Shown: positions 52,898-62,574, numbered from the stretch's first letter. The stretch: DNA of 64,000 nucleotides from Clostridia bacterium (GCA_910574255.1 CAJTAK010000002.1:1-64000), one strand, 5' to 3'. Numbers and translations are program-made. The notes: generated from the sequence alone by a model not told the origin.

Positions 52898-54475
52898 TTA
52901 ATTCTTTTCGGAATCCGCATCAATTCCATAAAAATCATAGGGCAGGTTCTCCGCAAAGCCTGTAACCCCTGACAGAGTAACGGTAACCTTATTAAATAAT
53001 CCCACATAGCCGAAAGCATTATCATCTATGGCTATCTGTACAATCTGATTTGCCAGTTCCGCACGTTTCTTTGTGTCCACTTCATATTTCAGCTCATCAA
53101 TCAGCTTCTCACATTCCGGATCGTCAAATCCGCCCACATCATAGTAGGATCCGTCACGAAGGGTACTGTCTATAAAGTAATAAGGATCTCCGGCCTTATC
53201 GGCAATCATGCAATACAAGGCTATATCAAAATCCGCAGTAGCAATGTAAGTGGCATCCGGATCTTCCTCACAGGTCAGATAGGAATTTATGCCAATCTCC
53301 TTTAACTGCTCCTGAATTAAAAGGGCAAGCGTATCCAGAGAACGTGAAGCATAATATGCAATATTCAGATTCAGTTCCTGTCCGTTTTTTTCATAAAATC
53401 CCTGTGCGTTTTTAGTATACCCTGCCTCTTCCAGACAGGCCGCTGCCTTTTCGGTGTCCACAGCCGGGACACTGACTTTTCCGTAGGCGCTTCCGGTTCC
53501 AAACGGCCCCGCCGCAGGACTGACCGTCCCCTGAAGATAGGAAGCAATTGCCTCCTTATCCACTGTCAGATTCACGGCCCTGCGAACCGCATCCTCCATT
53601 CTGTCTTCATTCAAAATATAGAACTGCAGACGGGACGCAGGCAGTACGGTTAGATTATAGTTCTCCGGCTCCGCCTGATAAATCTCCATCGCAGAGGCGG
53701 TCACAAAATCATAGCAGTCAATCTCTCCATTTTGGAGCGCCATCTGTTTTGTATCATCCTCCGGCATATAATAAAACACGGCACCGTCCAGCTTTGCACT
53801 TCCATTCCAATAGTTTTCGTTGCGGGCCACTCTGACTGTACCATTCGGCTCAAACTCTGTTACGATAAAGGGGCCTGTACAAACCGGGCTACTGTCTATA
53901 TCCGCAGAATTGTCCAAATCCATAATTGCCAGCTCCGGACTGGTTAAATCATTAACCATGGTCGGATAAACATCCGGTGTGGTGATTGTCAAAGTCTTCT
54001 CATCCACAGCCTTCATCTCATATTCCCCAAGATAAGCAAAACGCTCATTTTTTTCTGCGGCTCTCTCAAGATTACGCACCACCATATCGGCAGTAACTGC
54101 CTCTCCGTTTGAAAAAGCAATTCCGTCTTTCAATGTTATTGTCCATGTATTGCCATCATTTTCCGCTTTCTCTGCCAGCCAGGGTTCAACCTCATAGCTG
54201 CCATTCAGTTTGAAAAGCTCCTCTGTCACGCCGTATACATTCGTATACCAGCCATTATAATCCAAATGGGCATCCATGGATGCAATAGTAAAGCTTACTC
54301 CTGCATTTAGGATCGTCTCTTGGGAAGACGTATTTTCATTTTCCTCATTTACTGCCCCTTGCACTGATTCTGCAGGCGCTGTCTCATCCGGCTCTGTCTT
54401 TGAACCGCTGCAGGCGGTTAAAGCAATCATAAGTACCGCCAAAACCAATGAAACTAACTTCTTTGTCTTTTTCAT
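52898..54475 (-). CDS. Solute-binding lipoprotein, family 5 (peptide/nickel/opine type)
   Basis: 525 residues from ATG 54473-54475. A lipoprotein signal peptide with lipobox LTAC near residue 20 is followed by an acidic linker and the SBP_bac_5 fold (VTEELFKLNGSYEVEPWLAE, WTITLKDGIAFSNGEAVTAD). The ligand is unknown; family members bind peptides, nickel chelates, opines or metallophores. Confidence 0.9.
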   Translation of the reverse strand: MKKTKKLVSLVLAVLMIALTACSGSKTEPDETAPAESVQGAVNEENENTSSQETILNAGVSFTIASMDAHLDYNGWYTNVYGVTEELFKLNGSYEVEPWLAEKAENDGNTWTITLKDGIAFSNGEAVTADMVVRNLERAAEKNERFAYLGEYEMKAVDEKTLTITTPDVYPTMVNDLTSPELAIMDLDNSADIDSSPVCTGPFIVTEFEPNGTVRVARNENYWNGSAKLDGAVFYYMPEDDTKQMALQNGEIDCYDFVTASAMEIYQAEPENYNLTVLPASRLQFYILNEDRMEDAVRRAVNLTVDKEAIASYLQGTVSPAAGPFGTGSAYGKVSVPAVDTEKAAACLEEAGYTKNAQGFYEKNGQELNLNIAYYASRSLDTLALLIQEQLKEIGINSYLTCEEDPDATYIATADFDIALYCMIADKAGDPYYFIDSTLRDGSYYDVGGFDDPECEKLIDELKYEVDTKKRAELANQIVQIAIDDNAFGYVGLFNKVTVTLSGVTGFAENLPYDFYGIDADSEKN

Positions 54476-54632
54476 TCCTCTCGCCTTTTCCTTATATTTT
54501 TGAACCTTCCTGCTGTTCATATTTCCAAGTCAGGATTATAGCACATGTGCAAAAAAGCATACAAGCCCCATGGAGGGATGCAAAATTGCACTCTGAAACA
54601 CTAACGGAAACAGCCTCATTTTGTTGCGTAAA

Positions 54633-55562
54633 TCATACCATCCCATATGCAATCATCGGCATCCCCTTCTCAATTCCAAGGGATACGGTCTCATAGAGAA
54701 CTACTCCATCAACCTCAGCATTAACATGTGCCAGCATATCTCCATATATATCCCTTATTTCTCCAAGTTTTTCTCCCGCATAAAAGCCTTCTCCCGCATT
54801 TTTAAAAGGATGCCAGCAGCCTGACACAGGAGAATCAAGATAAAATCCTTTCTCTATCAAAATGGGGTTCCTATTTTCCGCATCTATTCCGTCGCATAGG
54901 ATTTTAACAAAGCGAAGAACATTCTCCACATCATTAATATCCTCCTTCACCATGTGCTCATTCCACAATCCGCATCCCCCTCTTTCAAGAATGACCGCCG
55001 GAACTCCGCATTGTCCTGCATATCCGTAAAAGCCATCCACAGAAGAAGATTTTACAATATATTGCATATCCATATGCTGCGCAATTTCCTTTGAAACATC
55101 ACTAACACCCTTTGAGGCCGTCCCCTGAAAATAAACATGCGGCACAAGGCTCTCACAAAATCCTCCCGAATGCAAATCAATAAGGTAATCACTTATACTT
55201 ATAATCTCTTTTTCAAGGTATGCAGCAAGCCGTTCGGAGGGGCTGCCGTTTATATTTCCCGGGAATAACCTATTAAGATTTTTACCGTCAGCCGGAACAA
55301 TGTCGGCGCTTCTCTTAATAAGCCCCTCGTAATTACAGGCATGCAAAAGAATGACCCTGCCATGAATCAATTGAGCGTTCAGTTTCTCGGCCAGCAGGGT
55401 GGATGCCTGCACGCCAACATACTCACGGCTGTGTATCCCCGCTGAGATAGTGATAGTTTTTCCCTCTTTGGCGCCGCAGATTACAGTTGCAGGAATGATA
55501 AGCTCCGTATTCGGAATATGTAATGCAATTCGTTCTTTCGTGTTTTTTTTATACGCAATCAT
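54633..55562 (-). CDS. Succinylglutamate desuccinylase/aspartoacylase-family (M14-like) zinc hydrolase
   Basis: 309 residues. Zinc ligands are expected in GIHSREYVG (H, E) and YLIDLHSGGF (H); FPGNINGSPSERLA supplies the substrate arginine region, and a C-terminal beta domain follows. Such enzymes cleave N-acyl groups from amino acids. It lies between a methyltransferase gene and the importer genes, so its substrate is probably the imported compound. Confidence 0.82.
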   Translation of the reverse strand: MIAYKKNTKERIALHIPNTELIIPATVICGAKEGKTITISAGIHSREYVGVQASTLLAEKLNAQLIHGRVILLHACNYEGLIKRSADIVPADGKNLNRLFPGNINGSPSERLAAYLEKEIISISDYLIDLHSGGFCESLVPHVYFQGTASKGVSDVSKEIAQHMDMQYIVKSSSVDGFYGYAGQCGVPAVILERGGCGLWNEHMVKEDINDVENVLRFVKILCDGIDAENRNPILIEKGFYLDSPVSGCWHPFKNAGEGFYAGEKLGEIRDIYGDMLAHVNAEVDGVVLYETVSLGIEKGMPMIAYGMV

Positions 55563-55611
55563 AGAATATCCTCTAAAATCTCCGAAAACTAATTACTTTC
55601 ACAGGTTTCAT

Positions 55612-56364
55612 TTATTTTTGGGCATTAATCATAAACATGGGGGTTGATGCAAAATTGATTTTTTCTACCTCGTCCCAGGTACGCCTCCACACCTCCGCAT
55701 CAACGGAAATCTTTGAAAATCCAACATTTCTGAGCATCTGCATATCCGCTTGCGGACGCTGGCAATGGCTTAACACAAGTCCCCGTGATATTTCCTCCAT
55801 AACAGCGGACTCCTCATAGCTTTCAAAGTCAAACACTCCGTTTTCTGCCACAGCTTTGCGATCACGCTGAAACTCAATATTCTTTTCCTCCTCAAAAAGA
55901 TAGTTATACCATCCGGCATCAAAATTAAGCAGAATTCCGCCCTTTTTCAGAACTCTGTGCCAATCACCATACGCTTCTTCCGGACGTTCCAGATTCCAGG
56001 TCAAATTACGGGATACAACGGCATCAAAAGTATTGTCGGCAAATTCCAGCTTATGTGCGTCCATTCGCTGAAAAACTATCCTGTTGGCAAGATATCCTGC
56101 ATTTTCTTTTGCTTTGTCAAGCATTGCCTGAGTGTAATCCACAGCCGTGACATCATGTCCAAGCATTGCCAAACCAATTGCAAAAAATCCGGGACCTGTT
56201 CCTATATCAAGTATTTTAAGTCTTTTATTCTTAGGAAGCTGTCCGGAAATAACATCCATCCATCTGGATTTATTATCATGATATAATTCATGAACAACAA
56301 TATCCGAGTAACTGTCTGCCCGCCGGGCCCAATACTGCTCAATTTCATTAATTGCAACCGCCAT
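55612..56364 (-). CDS. Class I SAM-dependent methyltransferase
   Basis: 250 residues. SAM motif I ILDIGTGPGFFAIGLAMLG, motif II VTAVDYTQAML, and FDAVVSRNLTWNLERPEEAY. First gene of the minus-strand operon with the deacylase and ABC importer. The acceptor is unknown. Confidence 0.88.
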   Translation of the reverse strand: MAVAINEIEQYWARRADSYSDIVVHELYHDNKSRWMDVISGQLPKNKRLKILDIGTGPGFFAIGLAMLGHDVTAVDYTQAMLDKAKENAGYLANRIVFQRMDAHKLEFADNTFDAVVSRNLTWNLERPEEAYGDWHRVLKKGGILLNFDAGWYNYLFEEEKNIEFQRDRKAVAENGVFDFESYEESAVMEEISRGLVLSHCQRPQADMQMLRNVGFSKISVDAEVWRRTWDEVEKINFASTPMFMINAQK

Positions 56365-56502
56365 AATTTACCCCTTTCTAATCTAAACAATTATAAATTT
56401 AGCATTCCAATATTTCTCCCACAAGCCCCCATGGGGGATTTTTTATCAATTTTCTATTATGAAAAATGCTCCTTGGTACGCTTTACCTTATACCAAAAAG
56501 AA

Positions 56503-56537
56503 CTGTGCCGCAATAATACGTATTATCTACGGCACAG
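56503..56537 (-). terminator. Hairpin upstream of the methyltransferase gene
   Basis: CTGTGCCG (56503-56510) pairs with CGGCACAG (56530-56537); on the minus strand TTCTTTTTGG follows. It is ~140 nt before the methyltransferase start, so it could be an attenuator. CCCCC-at-GGGGG with T-run at 56426-56445 is a second, plus-strand-oriented hairpin. Confidence 0.5.
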
Positions 56538-56727
56538 CTCCCTTTCGTTATTTTATAGATTTATAGTCCATTTCAGCACTTTACAAATTTTTTTCATTTT
56601 AAGCAATAAAAAAACATACAATCTACTCTATTTGTTGTATAGTATAAGCGCTAACAAATCTTTATGCGGGTTCACAAATTTCCTGCTGAAATTTGAAGAG
56701 GAATATATCAGCAGGAGGAAAGAAACG

Positions 56728-57000
56728 GTGAAAGAACGAAAAAATCTATACCGTAGCATGATCGTATATCTGTCAAACAACTCTTACCTGAATGATGAGC
56801 CTGGGACCACTATTTATACTGCAACAGAAATGATTGAGAAATTCCAGATCGGAATACCAAACCAGATTACGGTGATCAGCAAGATATGCGAGTATGCCCT
56901 GGATGAGCTGGAACCCTTAAAATATATCTGCAGTGTCACCATGGGAAACCGGAGATTTGAAAGTGAGCTGACAGGTGCACAAAAAAGTTTTTGGAAATGA
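56728..57000 (+). CDS. Uncharacterised small protein
   Basis: 90 residues from GTG 56728 with AGGAGG upstream; the frame is open from 56290 but that part is low-complexity noncoding. Contains KICEYALDELEPLKYICSVT. It may have been truncated by the adjacent IS remnant. Family not recognised. Confidence 0.5.
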   Translation: MKERKNLYRSMIVYLSNNSYLNDEPGTTIYTATEMIEKFQIGIPNQITVISKICEYALDELEPLKYICSVTMGNRRFESELTGAQKSFWK

Positions 57001-57014
57001 TAGGAATAGAAGAA

Positions 57015-57718
57015 AATGAGATACGACAGTGACGAATCCTGGGAGTTGATGGAGATACTGGAGAAAGTGCCGGTTCCAAGATGTGCAAGGGGAGTGAGAT
57101 ACCCCTTTACACATTTTTGAAAATAGAGAAGATACCGTCCCACGATACTCTTTCAAGGGTCCTGTGCTATACAGATTTTAGAGTGCTTTCAAGTTCCCTG
57201 GGGAATGGCTGAAGGAAAATTTTCCGGAAGTGTATGAGAAATACCAGGATAAAAAAGCCCTCTATATAGATGGGAAAGCAGTGAGGGGAGCTAGCGAGAG
57301 TTCGAAAGGGGAGAAGCCAGTCTATCATCTGAATGCAATGTATGAGGGAAGGGCGATCGGAGTAGGGCTAAAACGGGTCGGGGAAAAAGAAAATGAGATA
57401 TCCGTCCTGCCGGATTATCTGAAACAAGAAGACATAACGTTAGAAGCCATGCAGAAGTTCAGGGCAGCCCATTGGAATATCGAGATGCAACACTGGTCAT
57501 TGGATATACAGCTGAAGGAGGACCAACAGACCGCAAGAAAAGATGATGCAGTAACGAATGACTCTATACTGAGACGATTCTGCATGGTATTAATAAAACA
57601 GGATACAGAATTTTCTGCAAAGCCAATGAAAAGATTTTTGATGGCAAATGAACATGACCCAAACAGGATTGAGAAGCTGCTCTTTAAAAATGCAGCACAG
57701 GAAGAAGTGGGACTTTAA
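57015..57718 (+). mobile_element. Degenerate ISAs1-family transposase
   Basis: Pieces in order: ELMEILEKVPVPRCARGVRY (57051-57110), then in another frame KIEKIPSHDTLSRVLCYTDF, then an open frame 57230-57718 with LYIDGKAVRGA and HWNIEMQHWSLDIQLKEDQQ. The DDE core between DITLEA and MQKFRAAHW is deleted and there is an early stop and frameshift, so it is inactive. No clear terminal repeats were found. Confidence 0.8.
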
Positions 57719-57801
57719 TGGGATGACTTTGCGATGGCCCTATTGATGAACAGAAAGTATAAGAAATCGCTTTCATTTTGAAGAGAACAGATATATAATA
57801 A

Positions 57802-57939
57802 AATATCGACAAACCAGATTTGATATATAGCAGAAAAGGGGAATTAGTGAATTTTTGCAGAGAAAATGGGATTCCTGTTTCGGGTGGAAAAATAGAAATA
57901 ACAGATAGAATTGCTTATTTTCTTCGTTTTTGTTTTAAA
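57802..57939 (+). pseudogene. SAP-domain protein remnant
   Basis: SRKGELVNFCRENGIPVSGG and KIEITDRIAYFLRF match the helix-extended-helix SAP DNA-binding motif of small Firmicute proteins. The upstream part is missing (stop at 57799) and the frame runs into the convergent MreB-like gene. Confidence 0.55.
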
Positions 57940-58405
57940 CCTCATCCGGAACAATCCCCAAAATGGTATGAAAATTTTTCAAAGCTTTCTCGTTCCCCTG
58001 CCCAAGCTTTTGGGCAAGCTCCTCCACGGTCATTTCAGAAATATAAACCTTCCCTGCTCCTGCCTGGAACAACGATTCCTCCAGAGCCTTTCTTTCCACC
58101 TCTGTCATGCCTTCCGGCGCAGACACTGCAATTGCCGGCTTATGAAAAAGCTTTCTCTCTCCTGCTTTGTGCAGAAAATAAAGAAACAGCTTTACCGTCG
58201 CTCCATATTCCGCAACCATCCCTCTGCGAAGGGGAGAAACAATCTTGACAGAATCCTCCGGATTCTTTGCCATACGCTCTGCCTCATTTCCAAAAGCCAA
58301 TATCTTTCCGCTTGTCTCATCCAATGCCATCAAGGACTTTTCTTTCAGCACAACGCCCCTGCCTTCTATATAAATCACAATATCCGCAGGTTCATAATAA
58401 TTCAT
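57935..58405 (-). CDS. Half-length MreB/Mbl-like protein
   Basis: 156 residues from ATG 58403-58405 with AGGAGGG upstream. VVLKEKSLMALDETSGKILA, VKIVSPLRRGMVAEYGATVK and IAVSAPEGMTEVERKALEES match the N-terminal half of MreB/Mbl (usually ~335-345). The phosphate-1 loop DxGT is replaced by YEPADIVIYI and the ATPase C-terminal domain is absent. It ends in a novel helical tail. It may be a non-filamentous regulator rather than a decayed gene, because the frame and ribosome site are intact. Confidence 0.75.
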   Translation of the reverse strand: MNYYEPADIVIYIEGRGVVLKEKSLMALDETSGKILAFGNEAERMAKNPEDSVKIVSPLRRGMVAEYGATVKLFLYFLHKAGERKLFHKPAIAVSAPEGMTEVERKALEESLFQAGAGKVYISEMTVEELAQKLGQGNEKALKNFHTILGIVPDEV

Positions 58406-58455
58406 TCCCTTTCCCTCCTGTTCAGCATCCGATACCCTACGGGTACCCCATTCAT

Positions 58456-58497
58456 ACATATCCCTTCGGGGTGGGCGACTTCGTCCAATAAAGTATC
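58456..58497 (+). repeat. Double tetraloop-hairpin repeat
   Basis: TCCCTTCGGGG then GGCGACTTCGTCC then AATAAAGTAT. Near-identical text occurs at 61923-61966 and in part at 4240-4270. Confidence 0.6.
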
Positions 58498-58512
58498 ATT
58501 CATTTAGCCCAA

Positions 58513-58590
58513 AAGCTTGTGAAGGGAACTACCCCTCACCGGGGCGGCCCTCCCCCTGCACCGTTCCTTTTCCTAAGCTTCACTTAAAGA
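58513..58590 (-). other. Hairpin upstream of the MreB-like gene
   Basis: On the minus strand AAGCTT/AAGCTT closes AAGGAAC/GTTCCCTT and GGGG/CCCC arms, followed by TTTGGGC. It may terminate the MATE transcript. The palindrome ACCGTTCAC...GGTGTTCACAGTAAC at 58679-58708 lies between it and the MATE stop. Confidence 0.45.
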
Positions 58591-58709
58591 CACTGCTCTC
58601 TGTCTCAAGTGTATCACAGAAAGCCATTCTTTGCCACAGATTTTTCCTCTGCCTGCTGCACTCCGAACTCAATCATTACCGTTCACACCCATGGTGTTCA
58701 CAGTAACAC

Positions 58710-60038
58710 TCAATACCCATACCTCTTCTTCTCCACACGCAAAAAGATCACCGTCACACCCAGAGCCAGCACCTCCGCAGCCACCATAGAAAGCCAGATT
58801 CCGTCCACCTTCCAGATCAGCGGAAAAATAAGAACTGCCGAAACCTGGAACACCATAGTACGAAGGAAGGAAATGACTGCCGAAACCAGCCCATTGTTCA
58901 AGGCCGTGAAAAAGGAGGAACCAAAAATCACATACCCAGAAAACAAAAAGGAAAAGGCAAACAGTGAAAAAGCCCGTACCGTCAGCGTAAGCAACCCCTC
59001 ATCATAACCGGTAAACACGTAGGAAAGCGGCCTGGCAAGCAGGTAAGAGGCCCCGAACATCGCCGCCGCAAAAGCCCCAAGCAGCACCATGCTTTTCTTC
59101 AGCAGTCCTTTCAGCTCCAAAGCATTCTGCGCCCCATAGTGATACCCGATAATAGGCGCCGTCCCTACGGAATAACCAATGAAAACCGCTTGAAATACCA
59201 GGCTCACATACATCAGCACCCCATAGGCCGCAACACCGTCCTCGCCAATATATTTCAAAAGCTGCAGATTATAAAGCATATTCACCAGGGACATGGAAAT
59301 ATTGTTCAAAAGCTCCGAGGAACCGTTGGTGCAGACCTTTACAAGGGCCCTCCCGCCAAACCTTGTCCTGCCAAGCCTAAGAAGGCTGTTGTTGGGCCGG
59401 GCAAAATAAATAAGCGGAATCACGCCGCCCACAAGCTGGCTGAGCGCCGTGGCCGCAGCCGCACCCGGAAGGCCCCAGCGGAGCACTGCCACAAACAGCG
59501 CATCCAGAACAATATTGGTACACCCTGCCGCAATGGTCACATAAAGCCCCAGTGTAGATTTCTCCGCCGTGGCAAACAGGCATTGAAACTCATATTGAAG
59601 AATATAAGCCGGAATTGCCAGCAGAATAATTCGTCCATAAGTAAGACTGTCCTCAAGAAGCTGTCCCTCCGCTCCCAGAAGAGTTGCCAAAGGCCTGAGT
59701 AAAATAAGCCCCAGAACCGCCAGTACAATCCCCAGGATTCCGGACACATAGACAATCAGAGAAAACAGGCTCCTTGCCTTTTCCTCCTTTCCCTGTCCCA
59801 GGGTCATCGCAATCAGCGCACCGCCGCCGGTTCCGAACATAAAGCCCACACAGCCCAGCATCATCAGAAAGGGCATAATGAAATTGACCGCCGTAAAGGG
59901 TGTCTTTCCAACATAATTGGATACGAAAAATCCGTCTACCACACCGTAAATGGAGGTAAAAACCAGGGTAATCATAGAAGGCAGGGTAAACCGCAGTAAT
60001 TTTTTATAGTTAAAGTGATCGGATAATAAAATTCTCAT
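58710..60038 (-). CDS. MATE-family efflux transporter
   Basis: 442 residues in two six-helix halves (YKKLLRFTLPSMITLVFTSI, GDGFF-type VDGFFVSNYVGKTPFTAVNF). Sodium- or proton-coupled export of cationic compounds is the family role. It lies 24 nt after a MarR regulator gene, an arrangement typical of drug-inducible efflux. Confidence 0.92.
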   Translation of the reverse strand: MRILLSDHFNYKKLLRFTLPSMITLVFTSIYGVVDGFFVSNYVGKTPFTAVNFIMPFLMMLGCVGFMFGTGGGALIAMTLGQGKEEKARSLFSLIVYVSGILGIVLAVLGLILLRPLATLLGAEGQLLEDSLTYGRIILLAIPAYILQYEFQCLFATAEKSTLGLYVTIAAGCTNIVLDALFVAVLRWGLPGAAAATALSQLVGGVIPLIYFARPNNSLLRLGRTRFGGRALVKVCTNGSSELLNNISMSLVNMLYNLQLLKYIGEDGVAAYGVLMYVSLVFQAVFIGYSVGTAPIIGYHYGAQNALELKGLLKKSMVLLGAFAAAMFGASYLLARPLSYVFTGYDEGLLTLTVRAFSLFAFSFLFSGYVIFGSSFFTALNNGLVSAVISFLRTMVFQVSAVLIFPLIWKVDGIWLSMVAAEVLALGVTVIFLRVEKKRYGY

Positions 60039-60062
60039 AATACTTCCTCATCTGTCCAATTT

Positions 60063-60506
60063 TTACTTATCTATCTCCTTTGCTTTCTCCTGAATCCCCG
60101 CTAAAAAACGCTCTGTAAGCTCCAGATATTTTTCCACATCCTCCTTGGGCCAGGAGGCAAGTATTCCGTTCTCCGCCTCAATAACACGAATGGCCGTAGC
60201 CTTTGCCAAATCCTTCCCTTTCCCGGTAAGGCAGACATTCTTCTCTCTGGCGCCTGCAGATTCCAGGTAAACAATTCCTTCCGTCTCCAATTTGCGAAGT
60301 GCGGAGTTAATCGTCTGTTTGCTAATCCCAGACCGTCGGCAGATCTCCTGCAGCGGACAGCTCTCTCCATAGTCACAGATGGTATAGAGAATGCTCATGG
60401 CACTGTCCGACTGTCCGAATTTTAAGGCTATATCATGGTAGACCGCCTCAATCTCCCCAAGAAGATGATTGAAGCGCTTCATAGCTTTTGAACTGTATGC
60501 TTTCAT
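60063..60506 (-). CDS. MarR-family transcriptional regulator
   Basis: 147 residues: winged helix with CPLQEICRRSGISKQTINSA and LRKLETEGIVYLESAGAREK, flanked by dimerisation helices. It is cotranscribed with the MATE gene and preceded by a promoter whose spacer is an operator palindrome. Confidence 0.92.
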   Translation of the reverse strand: MKAYSSKAMKRFNHLLGEIEAVYHDIALKFGQSDSAMSILYTICDYGESCPLQEICRRSGISKQTINSALRKLETEGIVYLESAGAREKNVCLTGKGKDLAKATAIRVIEAENGILASWPKEDVEKYLELTERFLAGIQEKAKEIDK

Positions 60507-60708
60507 AAAAATTTATCCTTTCTTTCGTTTCACTTAGGTGCAAAGCAGCAAGGAAACAGCTTATTTTTTACAAAAATTCCATTCTGGATCCGGCAATGCA
60601 AACAGTGGCAGAAAAGCGGCCGTTCCCAATCCAATGAATGTCATGATGTTGGTTCCCAATACGCCCTCTTGAAATTGGATGCGATTTACAAATTTCAAGA
60701 TTCATATA

Positions 60709-60764
60709 GTACGATTTCATACCATTGCAATAGGTAGTATAGTACGAAATCATACCATTGTCAA
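60709..60764 (-). promoter_or_regulatory. marR-MATE promoter and twin operator
   Basis: Minus strand: -35 TTGACA (60759-60764), 17 nt, -10 TATACT (60736-60741). GTACGAAATCATAC (60742-60755) fills the spacer, and a second palindrome GTACGATTTCATAC (60709-60722) follows 33 bp downstream. Both lie in direct repeats starting ATAGTACGA. Other parts of 60507-60994 show nothing definite. Confidence 0.8.
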
Positions 60765-60994
60765 GTGAAGATTGTATGAATTGTTAACAGTAAAATATAT
60801 TACCAATGTTTCTTCTTGCATTTCCACAATAGTCATTCTATAATTTAATCATATAGCACACCCGCACTATTATAACTTTATCTTATAAAATCACCCCACA
60901 GGATACCTCATGGCAGATAAGGGCATATATCCTCCTGTCCATGGAAAGCAGTTCTGCACATACACACAAAATCACAGAAACCGGAGCAATGTCT

Positions 60995-61921
60995 ATGAAT
61001 CAAAACTTGTCCCTCTACCGCATTTTTTATGCCACAGCCCTTGCCGGAAATATTTCCAAGGCGGCTGACGAGCTGTTCATCAGTCAGCCGGCCATCAGCC
61101 AGTCAATCAAAAAATTGGAACAGTCCCTGGACACGGCGCTCTTTGTCCGCAATTCCCGGGGCGTACAGCTCACAGAGGAAGGAGAGCTGCTTTTTGCGCA
61201 TGTGAAATCCGCTTTTCAGACCTTAGAGGCCGGGGAGCATCAGCTCCGCCTGCGCCGGGAGCTTGGAGTGGGACATCTGCGCATCGGCGTAAGCTCCACC
61301 CTCTGTAAATATGTACTTCTGCCCTATCTTACGGATTTTGTAAAGCTTCACCCTCACGTCCAGGTAACCATTGCCTGTCAGTCCACCAATCATACGCTTC
61401 AAATGCTAGAACGTGAGGATCTGGACCTGGGACTTACGGGCAGGCCCGATCATCTGCATGGCATGGAATTCTGCCCGGTCCGCCGGATTCAGGATGTCTT
61501 TGTTGCCTCCCGGGAATATCTGGAGCATATGCTCTTTTTTCTGGGACAAAACGCAAAGGAACGCCTTCCTGACCTTTCCGCTTCCGATTCCGCCCTTTTG
61601 CTGAAATCCGGGATTTTGATGCTGCTTGATAAGGAAAATCTGACCCGGCAGTATTTGGATCAATACTTTAAGGAGCGGCAGCTCTTTCCTGAGAATATAC
61701 TGGAAGCTACCTCAATGGATCTTCTGATTGATTTTGCGAAAATTGGTCTGGGAATTGCCTGTGTGATTCGGGAGTTTGTGGAGACTGATTTGAAGGAGGA
61801 AGCCCTTCTGGAGCTGCCGGCGCCATTTCCCATCGCTTCCCGGGAGATTGGGTTTGTGTTTTCTTCTAAGCAGGGAAATCTGGAATTAATTGAAGAGCTG
61901 ATAAACCAAAAAAGGGAATAA
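60995..61921 (+). CDS. LysR-family transcriptional regulator
   Basis: 308 residues; the ATG at 60995 is 8 nt from GGAG, better than starts at 60941 or 60989. HTH GNISKAADELFISQPAISQS and a LysR substrate domain (LGVGHLRIGVSSTLCKYVLL). No divergent partner is visible; the DUF2284 gene downstream is a possible target. Confidence 0.9.
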   Translation: MNQNLSLYRIFYATALAGNISKAADELFISQPAISQSIKKLEQSLDTALFVRNSRGVQLTEEGELLFAHVKSAFQTLEAGEHQLRLRRELGVGHLRIGVSSTLCKYVLLPYLTDFVKLHPHVQVTIACQSTNHTLQMLEREDLDLGLTGRPDHLHGMEFCPVRRIQDVFVASREYLEHMLFFLGQNAKERLPDLSASDSALLLKSGILMLLDKENLTRQYLDQYFKERQLFPENILEATSMDLLIDFAKIGLGIACVIREFVETDLKEEALLELPAPFPIASREIGFVFSSKQGNLELIEELINQKRE

Positions 61922-61922
61922 T

Positions 61923-61966
61923 TCATGCCCCTTCGGGGCGGGCGGACTTCGTCCGTTAAGGTATGG
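61923..61966 (+). repeat. Double tetraloop-hairpin repeat
   Basis: GCCCCTTCGGGGC, then GGACTTCGTCC, then GTTAAGGTAT, right after the LysR stop. Same family as 58456-58497. Probably also acts as a terminator. Confidence 0.6.
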
Positions 61967-62031
61967 TAAAAGTGTGAAAAGGGGTGTATACTGGGTAGGA
62001 TAAAACAAGAAAAGAAAGCAGGGGAATCACA

Positions 62032-62574
62032 ATGGATGGAAAAGAATTCATCAAACTGGCACTGGATCTTGGCTTTGCGGATGCGGCCATAATCAATACG
62101 GAGGAACTGGTATTTGTTCCTAACTTCCGCACTCTCTGCGAAGAAAATCTATGCGGAAAATACGGCGTCAACTACGCCTGCCCACCGGACTGCGGAACGG
62201 TTGAGCAGATGCGCAAAAAGGTTCTTGCCTGGCGGCAGGCACTGGTGCTGCAGACCATGTGGGATATTGAAGACCCCCTGGACAACGCACAGATCAAACC
62301 GGTGAAAGCACGACACAACCAACTGACCCGGCAGCTTATTGACAGCATCAAGGAACCGGGGCTGATGATCGGGGCAAGCGGCTGCAGTCTCTGCAATCCC
62401 TGTGCTATCACAGAGGGAAAGCCCTGCCGTTTTCCAAAGCTGCAATACTCCTGCATGTCCGCCTACTGCATTTTTGTAAAGGAAATGACAGAGCGCTGCC
62501 ACATGGACTATGACTGTGCTCCTGGAATTACAACCTTTTTCAGCATGTACTGCTTTGATGAGCGGATGCCATAA
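62032..62574 (+). CDS. DUF2284-family metal-binding protein
   Basis: 180 residues with many cysteines in the DUF2284 pattern: CGKYGVNYACPPDCG, CSLCNPCAITEGKPCRFP and CHMDYDC. The set suggests iron-sulfur or other metal binding. Function is not established. GGGG precedes the start. Confidence 0.85.
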   Translation: MDGKEFIKLALDLGFADAAIINTEELVFVPNFRTLCEENLCGKYGVNYACPPDCGTVEQMRKKVLAWRQALVLQTMWDIEDPLDNAQIKPVKARHNQLTRQLIDSIKEPGLMIGASGCSLCNPCAITEGKPCRFPKLQYSCMSAYCIFVKEMTERCHMDYDCAPGITTFFSMYCFDERMP

